Made by a program: the position numbers and the translations under genes
Shown: positions 24,992 to 34,200 of the stretch, piece by piece
Position numbering within the stretch: the stretch's first letter is position 1
Layout of the letters: each line of letters begins with the position of its first letter
Source of the DNA: Streptomyces yatensis
GTDB taxonomy: Bacteria > Actinomycetota > Actinomycetes > Streptomycetales > Streptomycetaceae
Length of the DNA: 64,000 nucleotides
Direction: 5' to 3'
Assembly: GCF_018069625.1 (NCBI RefSeq)
Contig: NZ_CP072941.1
Location: 310,001 to 374,000, forward strand
Notes under the pieces: model-generated
Database searches by the model: none
Told to the model about the DNA's origin: nothing
Seen by the model: only the letters and a program-made list of their open reading frames with translations

Positions 24992-26011
24992 TCAGCCGCC
25001 GAGACCGAAGAACTTGGTGATCCAGTAGCTGGAGCAGATCGAGTCCAGGAAGTACGGGGCACCGGTGCTGCCGCATTGTTCGGCGCCGGTGCCGGGGTCG
25101 ACCGGTGTGCCGTGACCGATGCCGGGGACCTTGTTGACCTCGACGGCCACCGTGCCGTCGGAGGCCACGTACTCGTCGTGCCGGGTGGCGTTGGGGCCGA
25201 TGCTCGAGGTGCGGGTGGGCGTCTGGGACAGCCCGTGCAACGCCGTCCACTGATCGCGCAGTTCGGTGGCGTTGCGCGGCACGACCGTGGTGTCGCGGTC
25301 GCCGTACCAGATGGCGGCCCGCGGCCACGGTCCCTGGTACGACGGGTACGCATCGCGCACCCGCTGGGCCCACTCGTCCGGACCGAGGTCGAGCCCGGGG
25401 TTCATGCACAGGTAAGGGCTGCTGTTCTTGGTGCAGTTGTAGGGCAGGCCCGCGACGACCGCGCCGGCGGAGAAGACATCGGGGTAGGTGGCGAGCATGA
25501 CGGAGGTCATGGCACCGCCGGCGGACAGTCCGGTGATGTAGACCCGCTTGGAGTCCCCACCGTATGCCGACACGGCGTGGCCGGCCATCTGCCGAATCGA
25601 CAGGGCCTCGCCCTGGTCACGCCGGTTGTCACCGGCCTGGAACCAGTTGAAGCACTTGGTGAGGTTGTTCGAGTAGGTGGTCTCCGCGAGCACCAGGACG
25701 AACTTGTCGCGGTCCGCGAGCGCGGGCAGCCCCGAGTTGTCGGCGTAGACCTGGGCGCTCTGTGTGCACCCGTGGAGCGCGACGACCACCGGCGCGTTCG
25801 CGGGCAGCGACGCCGGCTTGTACACGTACATGTTCAACGCCCCGGGATTGGAGCCGAAGTTGCTCACCTTCGTGAGGGTGACCGCGGCGTTCGCGGTGGG
25901 CGCGGGACCGGCGAGGACGGCTCCGAGCACGAGGGCGGCGACGGGGAGGAGCCGGGCGGCGATGCGGCTCCATCGACTCCGTGACGGTACGTGGCGCGGC
26001 GGAACTGGCAT
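24992..26011 (-). CDS. Secreted PHB depolymerase-family esterase
   Basis: A 339-residue exported esterase of the PHB-depolymerase/LpqC family (esterase_phb). The signal RLLPVAALVLGAVLAGPAPTANA is clear. The catalytic serine is in GLSAGGAM near residues 154-161. HGCTQSA near 84 contributes the oxyanion hole, and WYGDRDTTVVP and GIGHGTPVDPG hold the probable Asp and His. Family members cleave polyhydroxybutyrate or feruloyl and acetyl esters of plant polymers. AAGGAG stands 7 bases before the ATG at 26011. It leads the esterase pair. No polymer-binding domain is present, so soluble or short substrates are plausible. Confidence 0.85.
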   Translation of the reverse strand: MPVPPRHVPSRSRWSRIAARLLPVAALVLGAVLAGPAPTANAAVTLTKVSNFGSNPGALNMYVYKPASLPANAPVVVALHGCTQSAQVYADNSGLPALADRDKFVLVLAETTYSNNLTKCFNWFQAGDNRRDQGEALSIRQMAGHAVSAYGGDSKRVYITGLSAGGAMTSVMLATYPDVFSAGAVVAGLPYNCTKNSSPYLCMNPGLDLGPDEWAQRVRDAYPSYQGPWPRAAIWYGDRDTTVVPRNATELRDQWTALHGLSQTPTRTSSIGPNATRHDEYVASDGTVAVEVNKVPGIGHGTPVDPGTGAEQCGSTGAPYFLDSICSSYWITKFFGLGG

Positions 26012-26447
26012 GGCAGGCTCCTTCGGTTGACGCGCTCCCGGTGTTCGTGAGGCCACCGGCGTCGCTGGGCGCCGGAAGCACCAGACATGGCCGGAACCGT
26101 AGAATCGGCCGTGGCCCGTCGCCATGGCCGCGGGCACCACAAGCGAATTCGCCGCCGTCGGCGTCACACGGATTGCGCGGTCGAGGACCGATCTGCTAAT
26201 TGGCCCGGCCGTCACCAGCCGGCCACTTGCCTTCTCCCCCACGCGGCGACCAGCCGCCAACTTCCTCCGGGTTTTCCCGGAATGTCGGACCGACCGGTCC
26301 GTAGCTCTGCGGGGGGGCAGGGGCCGCCGCGCGGCCCCTGTGCCTCCCGGTCAGCCCGGCCGAGGTGAGCATGGTGTCCTGCGCCATGTCGTGGGTCGAC
26401 CCGCTGTCTGCCCTGTTATCCGCTCCGCCGCAGGGCGTCTCCGCGGG
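26012..26447. other. Intergenic region upstream of esterase operon
   Basis: This 436-base stretch contains the leftward promoter of the esterase pair and a hairpin: CAGGGGCCG (26318-26326) pairs perfectly with CGGCCCCTG (26332-26340) around five bases, a possible terminator for transcription coming from the amidohydrolase. I see no supported gene on either strand. Confidence 0.5.
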
Positions 26448-26687
26448 GTGCGCGCGCAGGCCCACGCAGCCCTCGACGGTGCCATCGGGGGCCTCCGCCA
26501 CGAGGAAGTCGGCCGCACGGGTGGCGTAGAGCGCGACGGGCCGCTCCCGCAGCGCCCCCGAACGCACGAAGGGCCGGGACAGCTCGGCGAGTGCGGTGGC
26601 GTCCTCCGGACGGGCGCCGCGCACACGGGACGTCCGCGCGAGGAAGGCGGGCGGCAGCGGGGCAGGGCAGGGCGTAGCCGTGATCAA
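26448..26687 (-). pseudogene. GNAT acetyltransferase, N-terminal remnant
   Basis: Reading leftward from a TTG at 26687 (with AGGAAGG upstream), the frame gives SRVRGARPEDATALAELSRP, then ERPVALYATRAADFLVAEA and GTVEGCVGLRAH. This is the first third of a GNAT acetyltransferase of the N-acetylglutamate-synthase type, up to strand beta 4. After about residue 80 the frame stays open but the similarity stops: the acetyl-CoA-binding Q/RxxGxG/A loop is missing. It sits 64 bases after the amidohydrolase stop. It is a truncated gene whose product could not bind acetyl-CoA. Confidence 0.5.
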
Positions 26688-26751
26688 GGCTTTCCTTCCT
26701 CGGTTCCGCGGTCGGAGGGCCCGGCCGGTGAGCACCTCGGCGTGCTTCATC

Positions 26752-28329
26752 TCATCCCGTGCGGATCCCGGTCTCCCGGCCGTCGACGTAGGTCGCCACC
26801 ACCTCGATGTCCCCGATGCGCGAGGTGTCGACCCGCCGGGGGTCGTCCCCGAGCACGACGAGGTCGGCGAGTTTGCCCGGGGCGAGGCTGCCCAGGCTGT
26901 CCTCCCGGTGGCAGGCGACGGCACCCGCGACCGTGTAGGCCCGCAGGGCCTCGTCGCGGGTGATGCCCTCCTCCGGGCCGATCACCTGGCCGGACTCGGA
27001 GGCGCGGTCGACCATGAACTGGATGGCCCGCAGCGGCGATCCGTCCGTGACGGGGCGGTCGGAGCTGCCGACGAGGGGGATGCCGTGGTCCAGGAAGGCC
27101 CGGCCGCGGTAGAGCCACGTGGCCCGCTCCTCGCCCATGATCGCCGCATAGTCGTCGCCGAAGTAGCGCAGGAAGTTGGGCTGGACGACGGCGCTGATGC
27201 CGAGCCGTGCGAAGCGCGGGAGCTGGTCGGGGCGGATCAGCCCGGCGTGCTCGATGCGGTGCCGGGCGTCGGGGCGCGGCCGGAGGCGCTGGGCCCGTTC
27301 CAGGGCGTCCAGGGCGACATCGGCGGCGCGGTCGCCGATCGCGTGGACGGCGAGCTGCCACCCGGCCAGGTGGCCGTCCACGATCGTGTCCGCGAGCGTC
27401 CCCGGGTCGTCCTGCAGCTCACCGGCGTGGTCCAGCCCTTCGTACGGGCTGCTGAGCGCCGCGGTCCTGGCCATCATGCCGCCGTCGGTGTAGATCTTCA
27501 GGGCGCCGACCGAGAGCCGGTCGTCACCGAATCCGGTGCGCAGACCGAGGTCGAGGGCCCGGGGAATGCCGTCGGCCTCGTGTGCGCCCACCGGGCGCAG
27601 CCGGTCGGCGGACACCATGAGCTGGACGCGCAGCGGCAACAGGCCCGATTCGGCGGCGAGTTGGTAGGCACCCAGTTCGACGGGGCTGTGGCCGAAGAGG
27701 GCGCCGCCGATGCCCGCCTCGGCGCAGGCGGTGACGCCTTCGGCCAGGCAGGTGCGGGCGGCGCGGCCGATCGCCTCGGCCAGCTCCGCCTGGGAGTACG
27801 GAAGGCGTAGGGCGCGGGCGGCGCCCATGGCGCCCTCGGCGAGGAAGCCGCGTTGGTGCGGGGTGTCGGCGGGCAGCAGATCGAGCACGGCGGAGTTGAC
27901 CATGCAGCCGTGGCCGGAGTCATGCATCATGAACACCTTGCGCCCGTGGCTGACCTCGTCCAGTTCGGCGGCGGTCAGATGGCGTCCCAGGGCCCGCTGG
28001 TCGTAGCCGGCGATGCTCACCCAGGCGCCGGGCGAGCCCTTCCCGGTGACGGCCTCCTCCACGGCGGCGAGCGCCTCCTCGATCCGCGTGCACCCCGCGA
28101 TGCTCGGGGTCCGCTGCTTGAACCCGGTCCAGGCCAGGTGCACATGGGGGTCGATGAACCCGGGCAGCACGGTGGCGCCCTGCAGATCGATCACCTCGCG
28201 GGCGGGCAGGGAGGTCACGGCGTCGTCCAGACCCACGATCCGGCCCCGCCACACGCCCAGGTCGTGGGCGACGGGGTGGTCCGGGTCCATGGTGAGGAAG
28301 CGGGCGTTCGTCAGTCTGGTGCAGAGCAT
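26752..28329 (-). CDS. Metal-dependent amidohydrolase (YtcJ-like, amidohydrolase_3)
   Basis: A 525-residue cytoplasmic hydrolase. The metal-binding HxH lies in GFIDPHVHLAWTG near residue 57, further ligands in HAIGDRAADVALDALE and RIEHAGLI near 330-365, and the final Asp in VGSSDRPVTDGSPL near 425. Family members split exocyclic amides or N-formyl groups. The ATG at 28329 with AGGAGAG upstream is chosen. The gene diverges from cchJ, and the iron box at 28374-28392 lies in their shared 110-base gap, 45 bases behind its start. It may therefore be iron-regulated, perhaps acting on a siderophore or its breakdown products, but that is inference. It stands where an MbtH gene would be expected. Confidence 0.85.
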   Translation of the reverse strand: MLCTRLTNARFLTMDPDHPVAHDLGVWRGRIVGLDDAVTSLPAREVIDLQGATVLPGFIDPHVHLAWTGFKQRTPSIAGCTRIEEALAAVEEAVTGKGSPGAWVSIAGYDQRALGRHLTAAELDEVSHGRKVFMMHDSGHGCMVNSAVLDLLPADTPHQRGFLAEGAMGAARALRLPYSQAELAEAIGRAARTCLAEGVTACAEAGIGGALFGHSPVELGAYQLAAESGLLPLRVQLMVSADRLRPVGAHEADGIPRALDLGLRTGFGDDRLSVGALKIYTDGGMMARTAALSSPYEGLDHAGELQDDPGTLADTIVDGHLAGWQLAVHAIGDRAADVALDALERAQRLRPRPDARHRIEHAGLIRPDQLPRFARLGISAVVQPNFLRYFGDDYAAIMGEERATWLYRGRAFLDHGIPLVGSSDRPVTDGSPLRAIQFMVDRASESGQVIGPEEGITRDEALRAYTVAGAVACHREDSLGSLAPGKLADLVVLGDDPRRVDTSRIGDIEVVATYVDGRETGIRTG

Positions 28330-28373
28330 CTGCCGGAACTCTCCTGGGTGCCGGGGCGGTTCGCGGGTCAAAC

Positions 28374-28392
28374 TTAGGTTAGCCTCGCCTAA
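28374..28392. promoter_or_regulatory. Iron box (DmdR1/IdeR-type operator) at cchJ
   Basis: TTAGGTTAGCCTCGCCTAA matches the actinobacterial iron-repressor consensus TTAGGTTAGGCTAACCTAA at 16 of 19 positions. It is 48 bases before the cchJ ATG and 45 bases before the divergent amidohydrolase ATG, so the iron-bound repressor could block both promoters. Confidence 0.85.
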
Positions 28393-28439
28393 TTGACAGG
28401 AGCTTAGCTGTGTCCCTTCCCTCTCACAAGGAGACGTTC

Positions 28440-29540
28440 ATGCGCCTGAGTGCGACCGATGGGGAGAACGCCTTCGTCGCGTTCGGACTGCCCGGCACAC
28501 CCGGCACCGACGAGTTCTGGGCGGCGGCGGGGACACCCGCGTCGGTGCCCGCCGACGGCGGCGGATGGACGACCTTGTTCCTGTGGCGCGGCTCTCCCGC
28601 GACCATCGGCTTCGAGAGCTGGTCGGAGCCGGTCCCCCTGCGCCGGTGGGGCGATACGGACTGCTGGTACGCCGAGGTGCGCATGCCCGCGCGGCTGCGG
28701 GTGACCTACCAGTTCCTCGCGGACGACGCGGCGCACGCCGACCCGTTCAACCCGGTCGGCGCGGGCGGTGACCGGTCCATCGCCACCACCCCGGACGCCC
28801 CGGCCCAGCCGCACTGGCCCGTCCTCGGCGCCGATGCCGTACTGCCCCTCCCCCACCACCGGATCCGCTGGAACAGCGCACGACTGGGCGGGCGGCGCAC
28901 CGTGCGCGTGCACCCGGTGGGTGGCGGCGGACCCGTGGTCCTGCTGCTCGACGGCGACGACTGGCTGCATCTGCACCCGGCCATGACCGCGTTCGACTCG
29001 GCCGTCGCCAGTGGCGAGATGCCGCCCGTCACGCTCGTCTTCCTGCCGAGCAAGGACAGGGAGGCCGAGTTCGGGTGCGGCCCCGGGCTGTGGGAGGCGG
29101 TCCGGGACGAACTGCTGCCGCTGGTGGCGGAATCCGGCGCGGCCGCCGATCCGGACCGGCTGGTGGTCGCGGGGCAGAGCCTGGGCGGGCTGAGCGCGCT
29201 GTACGCGGCGCTGGAGTTCCCGGACCTGATCTCCCGCGTGGCCTGTCAGTCGGGGTCGTTCTGGTGGACACCGGGCGCCATGGACCTGCCGGACCCCATG
29301 GGCGGCCCGGTCGGCGGCACCATGGCCGCGCGTCTGCGGGAGCGCCCCGACCTGTCCGGTCTGCGGGTCGCCTTCGACGTGGGGGAGCACGAGACGCGGA
29401 TGCTCCCCCACTGCGAGCTGGCCGAGACCCTGGTGCGGCAATCGGGCGCGACCGTACGGGTCTCGCGGTCGGCGGCGGGTCACGACCGGGCGGGCTGGCG
29501 GCACGCCCTGCTCAGGGATGTGGCCTGGACGCTCGGCTAG
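28440..29540 (+). CDS. cchJ: Siderophore esterase CchJ (enterochelin esterase-like)
   Basis: A 366-residue esterase of the Fes/IroD type. An N-terminal beta-sandwich (about 1-150, with VPADGGGWTTLFLWRG and WYAEVRMPARLRVTYQF) is followed by an alpha/beta hydrolase domain. The nucleophile elbow GQSLGG is near 244-249, and the His is in AAGHDRAGWRHAL near 348. The ATG at 28440 has AAGGAG 6 bases upstream; a GTG at 28410 also has AGGAG and would add 10 residues. In coelichelin loci this gene is thought to help release or hydrolyse the peptide, since the synthetase has no thioesterase. It converges with cchI and has its own iron box. Confidence 0.9.
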   Translation: MRLSATDGENAFVAFGLPGTPGTDEFWAAAGTPASVPADGGGWTTLFLWRGSPATIGFESWSEPVPLRRWGDTDCWYAEVRMPARLRVTYQFLADDAAHADPFNPVGAGGDRSIATTPDAPAQPHWPVLGADAVLPLPHHRIRWNSARLGGRRTVRVHPVGGGGPVVLLLDGDDWLHLHPAMTAFDSAVASGEMPPVTLVFLPSKDREAEFGCGPGLWEAVRDELLPLVAESGAAADPDRLVVAGQSLGGLSALYAALEFPDLISRVACQSGSFWWTPGAMDLPDPMGGPVGGTMAARLRERPDLSGLRVAFDVGEHETRMLPHCELAETLVRQSGATVRVSRSAAGHDRAGWRHALLRDVAWTLG

Positions 29541-29549
29541 CGGGCCGGG

Positions 29550-31250
29550 TCACCGGGCCACCGCCAGGCAGTAGTCCTGGTCGGTGGCGAGGAGGTTGCG
29601 ATGGGTGTCTCCGGCGGTGATGACGCCGTCGTCCAGGACGAGGACCCGGTCGGCGGCGTTCAGGAGCGCCGGGCTGCTGGTGATGACGATGGTGGTGCGG
29701 TCCCGGCGCAGCTTCGCGATGTTGCGCGCGATGAGCTGTTCGGTGACGGCGTCGACGGCCGTTGTCGGGTCGTGCAGGACGAGGACGTCGGTGTCGGCGG
29801 CGAGGGCGCGGGCCAGGGACAGCCGCTGGCGCTGTCCCCCGGAGAGGTTCGCGCCGCGGTCGCGGACGCCGTAGTCGAGTCCTTCGCGGTGGAGGGCGAC
29901 GACGTCGGTCAGCATGGACGCCTCGACGGCCTCGGGGACCATCCGGCTGGTGCCCGAGGGATCGATGTTCGTGCCGAGGGTGCCCGCGAAGATCTCCCCG
30001 TCGTACGGGTTCACCAGCATGTGCTCGCGGACCGCCTCGATCGACAGGTCGGCGAGCTCCTGCCCGCCGACCCGCACAGCTCCCTCGTACGCGGCGGGCG
30101 GGACCTTCACGGCGAGGATCGACGCGAGGTCGGCCGCCGCGCGCGGCTGGTAGGGCGCGATCGCCACGAACTCGCCGGCGGCCACCGTGAACTTGAGCTC
30201 GCGCAGCGAGCCGTACCGGACGCAGTCGAGGTCGAGGTCTCCGCCCGCGGCCGGGCGCTCCCGCCCGTCGGCCGCCACCGGCGGGGCGGCCAGCACCAGC
30301 GCCATCCGCTCGGCGGACGCGCGCGCCATCATCACGTACTTCGGCATCTCCGAGAACAGCTTGAGCGGTTCCATGATGAACTGCGCCAGCCCCACGGCCA
30401 TGACGAGTTCCCCGACGGTGATCCGGCCGCTGAAGGCCAGTGAGCCCGCCAGCAGGGTCACGGCGGCGGCGAGGACCGCGTTGAGGGCCAGTGCGGTGCC
30501 CGCGTACACGCCGTTGACCTTGGCGACGGTGATCGCCTGGTGTTTCGCCTCCGTGCTGACCCTGCGATAGGAACCGAACGCCGCGTGGTTGCCGCCGAAG
30601 CCGTGCAGCGGGCGCAGGCCGGTGATCAGGTCCGCGACCTTCGCCCCCGCCCGCGCCACCCGGGCCTGCTGTTCGCGGGTGCTGGAGCCGATCCGCCTGG
30701 AGAGCACGCTCAGGATCGAAAGGATCGCGACGGTGCCCACGATCACCAGCAGGCCGAGCCGGACATCGGCCAGGCCCAGCGCGACCGCCGCGACCAGCAC
30801 CGCCACCAGCGAGCTGACCAGCAGCGGCACCACCTCGATGATGTCGGCGGTCTGGTCGGCGTCCTCGGTGGCGATGGTCAGCACCTCGCCGGACTTGAGG
30901 TCGACGTCCCTGGCCACCGGCTGGAGACCGTAGGCCGCGACCTTCACCCGCCAGCGGTGTGCCTCGGTGGTGTTGGCCTTCTGCAGGACGCGCATCCCGA
31001 ACCGCCACGACAGCGACACCGTCGTGATGATGACCGCCAGCGCGGCGATCGCCAGGCCGAGCGAGCCGAGGCCGCGGTCCCGCATCGTGTGCTCGACGAT
31101 CAGGCCGAGCGCGATGGGGAAGGCGGTCTCACCGGCCTGGTACAGGCCCATGAGGACGGTGCCCCAGGCCATGGCGCCGACGTTGCGGCGCAGTGCGGTC
31201 CGGAGGATGTCGGCCCCCGGGCGGGGCCGCTGGGTGTCAGGCGTGGTCAT
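29550..31250 (-). CDS. cchI: ABC exporter half-transporter CchI (degenerate Walker A)
   Basis: A 566-residue fusion of a six-helix membrane domain (about 1-310) and a nucleotide-binding domain. The signature motif [15 protein letters not shown] is intact near residue 465. The Walker A loop, normally GxxGxGKS/T, reads [10 protein letters not shown] near residue 362, so the phosphate-binding lysine is missing; Walker B reads VLVLHDPT instead of DEPT. The domain cannot bind and hydrolyse ATP in its own site, but it can donate its signature motif to a partner. The ATG at 31250 overlaps the end of cchH by 14 bases. With CchG it probably exports coelichelin. Confidence 0.92.
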   Translation of the reverse strand: MTTPDTQRPRPGADILRTALRRNVGAMAWGTVLMGLYQAGETAFPIALGLIVEHTMRDRGLGSLGLAIAALAVIITTVSLSWRFGMRVLQKANTTEAHRWRVKVAAYGLQPVARDVDLKSGEVLTIATEDADQTADIIEVVPLLVSSLVAVLVAAVALGLADVRLGLLVIVGTVAILSILSVLSRRIGSSTREQQARVARAGAKVADLITGLRPLHGFGGNHAAFGSYRRVSTEAKHQAITVAKVNGVYAGTALALNAVLAAAVTLLAGSLAFSGRITVGELVMAVGLAQFIMEPLKLFSEMPKYVMMARASAERMALVLAAPPVAADGRERPAAGGDLDLDCVRYGSLRELKFTVAAGEFVAIAPYQPRAAADLASILAVKVPPAAYEGAVRVGGQELADLSIEAVREHMLVNPYDGEIFAGTLGTNIDPSGTSRMVPEAVEASMLTDVVALHREGLDYGVRDRGANLSGGQRQRLSLARALAADTDVLVLHDPTTAVDAVTEQLIARNIAKLRRDRTTIVITSSPALLNAADRVLVLDDGVITAGDTHRNLLATDQDYCLAVAR

Positions 31251-34200
31251 CAAGGTGGCGGGCAATCGCTTCCGGGGTTCGCAGGGTGAACAGGTCACGG
31301 ATGGTGATCACAGGGCCGTACTCGCGGCGGAGCAGCCCGATCAGCCGCACCGCCAGCATGGAGTGCCCTCCCAGGGACACGAAATCGCTCACCGCACTCA
31401 CCTCGTCGTCATCCAGGTCCAGTGCCTCGGCGAAGAACTCGCACACCACGGTCTCGTTCCCGGTCCGCGGCGCCCGCTCCCCCGCCGTGGTCAGCGTGCC
31501 CAGCGGCTTGGCCTCCGGCAGCGCCTTGGTGTCAGCCTTCCCGTTGACGGTCAGCGGGATGCTGTCGACCTGCGCGTAGTGCGTCGGGCGCAGGAAGTCC
31601 GGCAGCCCGGTGCCCACGTCGGTGGCGACCTCCGCCAGGTCCGAGCCGTCCAGGACGAGGTAGGCGGCCAGCCGGTAGGCGCCGTCGACCTGCGGATCGG
31701 GCTGGGCGACCGCGGCGACGAACCGCACCGCCGGGTGCGCGGCGAACACGGCCTCGACCTCGCCCAGTTCGACCCGGTGCCCCCGGATCTTGACCTGCTG
31801 GTCGATGCGGCCCAGATACATCAGGTTGCCGTCCGGCCGTCGGGCCACCAGGTCGCCGGTGCGGTACATGCGCTCGCCGGGTGCGCCGAACGGGCACGCC
31901 ACGAAGCGGTGCGCGGTCTGGTCGGGCTGCCCGAGATAGCCGCGGGCGATGCCGATGCCCGACACATACAGCTCACCGGGAACGCCGTCGGGCAGCGGCC
32001 GCAGCCACGGGTCCAGCACGTACACATCGGTGTTGTCGATCGCCACGCCCACCACCGGGTCCTGGCATTCGAAGGTGCCCACGCCCAGGGTGTTGATGGT
32101 GTACTCGGTGGGTCCGTACAGGTTGTAGCCGACCGTGCCCTCGGTCTCCGCGAGCCGCTGCCACAGCGCCGGGGTGACGGCCTCGCCGCCCAGCAGCACC
32201 AGCGCCGGCCGCCGTTCCGGGTGGTCGAGCAGGCCCTCGGCCACCAGTTGCTGTGCATAGGTCGGGGTCACATTGATGACGTCGATGTGGTGCTCGAGGC
32301 AGTACTCGACCAGCCGGGGCGCGTCACGGCGCAACTCCTCGTCGCAGATGTGCACCTCGTGGCCGTCGGCGAGCCACAGCAGCTCCTCCCATGACATGTC
32401 GAAGGCGAACGACACGGTGTGGGCGATCCGGAAGACCCGGTGGCCGTGGTCCGCCAGCACCGGTTCGAAGATCCGGCGCTGATGGTTGATCAGCATGTTG
32501 GTCAGCCCGGCGTACTCGGTCACCACGCCCTTGGGCTTCCCGGTCGAGCCCGAGGTGTAGATCGTGTACGCGGGGTGCCGCAGGCGGTGCGGATCCTCCG
32601 GCCGATACGTCCGGTACGGCTCGGCCTGGGGCAGCGGGCGGTCCAGCTCGATCAGGTCGCCGGTGAGCGGGGTGAGCCGGGGGGACACGGCGCTCACGGT
32701 GAGGATCACATCGGGGCGGGCGTCCGCGACGATCGCGGCGATCCGCTCGTCCGGGTGGTCCAGCTCCAGCGGCACATACGCGGCGCCGACGCGCAGCACG
32801 GCGAACAGCGCCACGATCGAGTCCAGGGAGCGCGGAATCGCCAGGCCCACGGTCGTCTCGGGGCCGATACCGCGCCCGGCGAGCACACCGGCCACCGCGC
32901 GGCTGCGGTCCCTCAGCCGGGCGAAGGTCATGGTCGAGCCGTGGGCGACGAGCGCGGTCCGCCGCGGGTCACGGTCCGCCGCCCGGTCGAACCGGTCGAC
33001 CACGGTGTCCGTGCCGATGTCGGTGCGTTCGGCGGGCACGGGCTCCGGTCCCAGTCCCCGCAGCGCGCCGACCGGCCCGGTGGCCCGGGCCAGATCGTCG
33101 AGCACCCGCAGATAGCCGTCGAGGAGCCGCCGGGCGTTCGCGGTGTCCTCGTCGCGGTACTCCAGCTTGACCGTGAGCCGCTCCCCGGGGTTGACGACCC
33201 AGGTGAACGGGTAGTGGGTGGAGTCGTCGGCCGTCACCGAGGTGATGCCGTGCCTGGCGTTCATCTCGGCGAACGCGTCCATGTCCAGGAAGTTCTGGAG
33301 CACGAAGAGGTTGTCGAACAGGGTGTCGTGCCCGGTGGCCCGCTGGATCTCGCCGAGCCCCAGATGCTCGTGGACCATCGCCTCGACCCTGGCCGCCTGT
33401 ACGTCCGACAGATACGTGCTGACGGTGTCGTCCGGCCGGGCCCGCGTCCACATGGGGACGGTGTTGAGCAGCACGCCGACGATGCCGTCCAGCCCCTCGC
33501 CCTCCCGGCCGGAGACGGTCACGCCGAACACCGCGTCGCCGCGGCCGGTGTGGGCGCCGAGCAGGAGGCCGAACGCGCCGGTCAGGACCGAGTTCAGGGT
33601 GACGCCGTGCGTCCTGGCAGCCGCCCTCAGCAGCTCCGACCGCTCGGCGGACAGCGTGTGCACGAGCGCGCGCGGCAGGTCGTCGGAGAGGGACGGCGCC
33701 GGTCCGGCGAGCAGGGTCGGGCCGGGGAGACCGGCCAGGTGCTCGGCCCAGAAGCGTTCCGACGTGGCGGAGTCCTTGGCGTCGAGCGCCCGGGCGTGGT
33801 CCTCGAAGCTCGGCGTGGCCGGGACCGGGTCGGGCAACCCGCCGTCGAGGACGGCCTGGTAGGCGTCGAACAGGTCCCGCAGCACGATCTCGCGGGACCA
33901 GCCGTCCCACAGCAGCAGGTGGTAGCTGAGCAGCAGCCCGTCGCGGTCGCTGGGCAGCCGCACCACCGTCATCCGGATCAGCGGGGGCTCGCCCGGGTCG
34001 AATCCCGTATCGCGGTCCCGGGCGCGCAGCGCCTCCACGTCCGCGTCACGGGTGAGCTCGACCGTACGGACGTGGACGCGCCGGCCCGGTCCCAGGACCT
34101 GGACCGGGTTTCCGTCGTCGTCGGTGGCGAAGCCGGCGGCCACCACCGGGTGCCGCGCCATCACATACGCCATCGCCTCGGACAGCGCGTCGGTGTCCAG

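Noticed and set aside
31237..31360. A thioesterase domain at the end of CchH
   Set aside because: The chain ends right after the third carrier domain (GGHSM near residue 3599); no GxSxG is present. This matches known CchH and is not a truncation.
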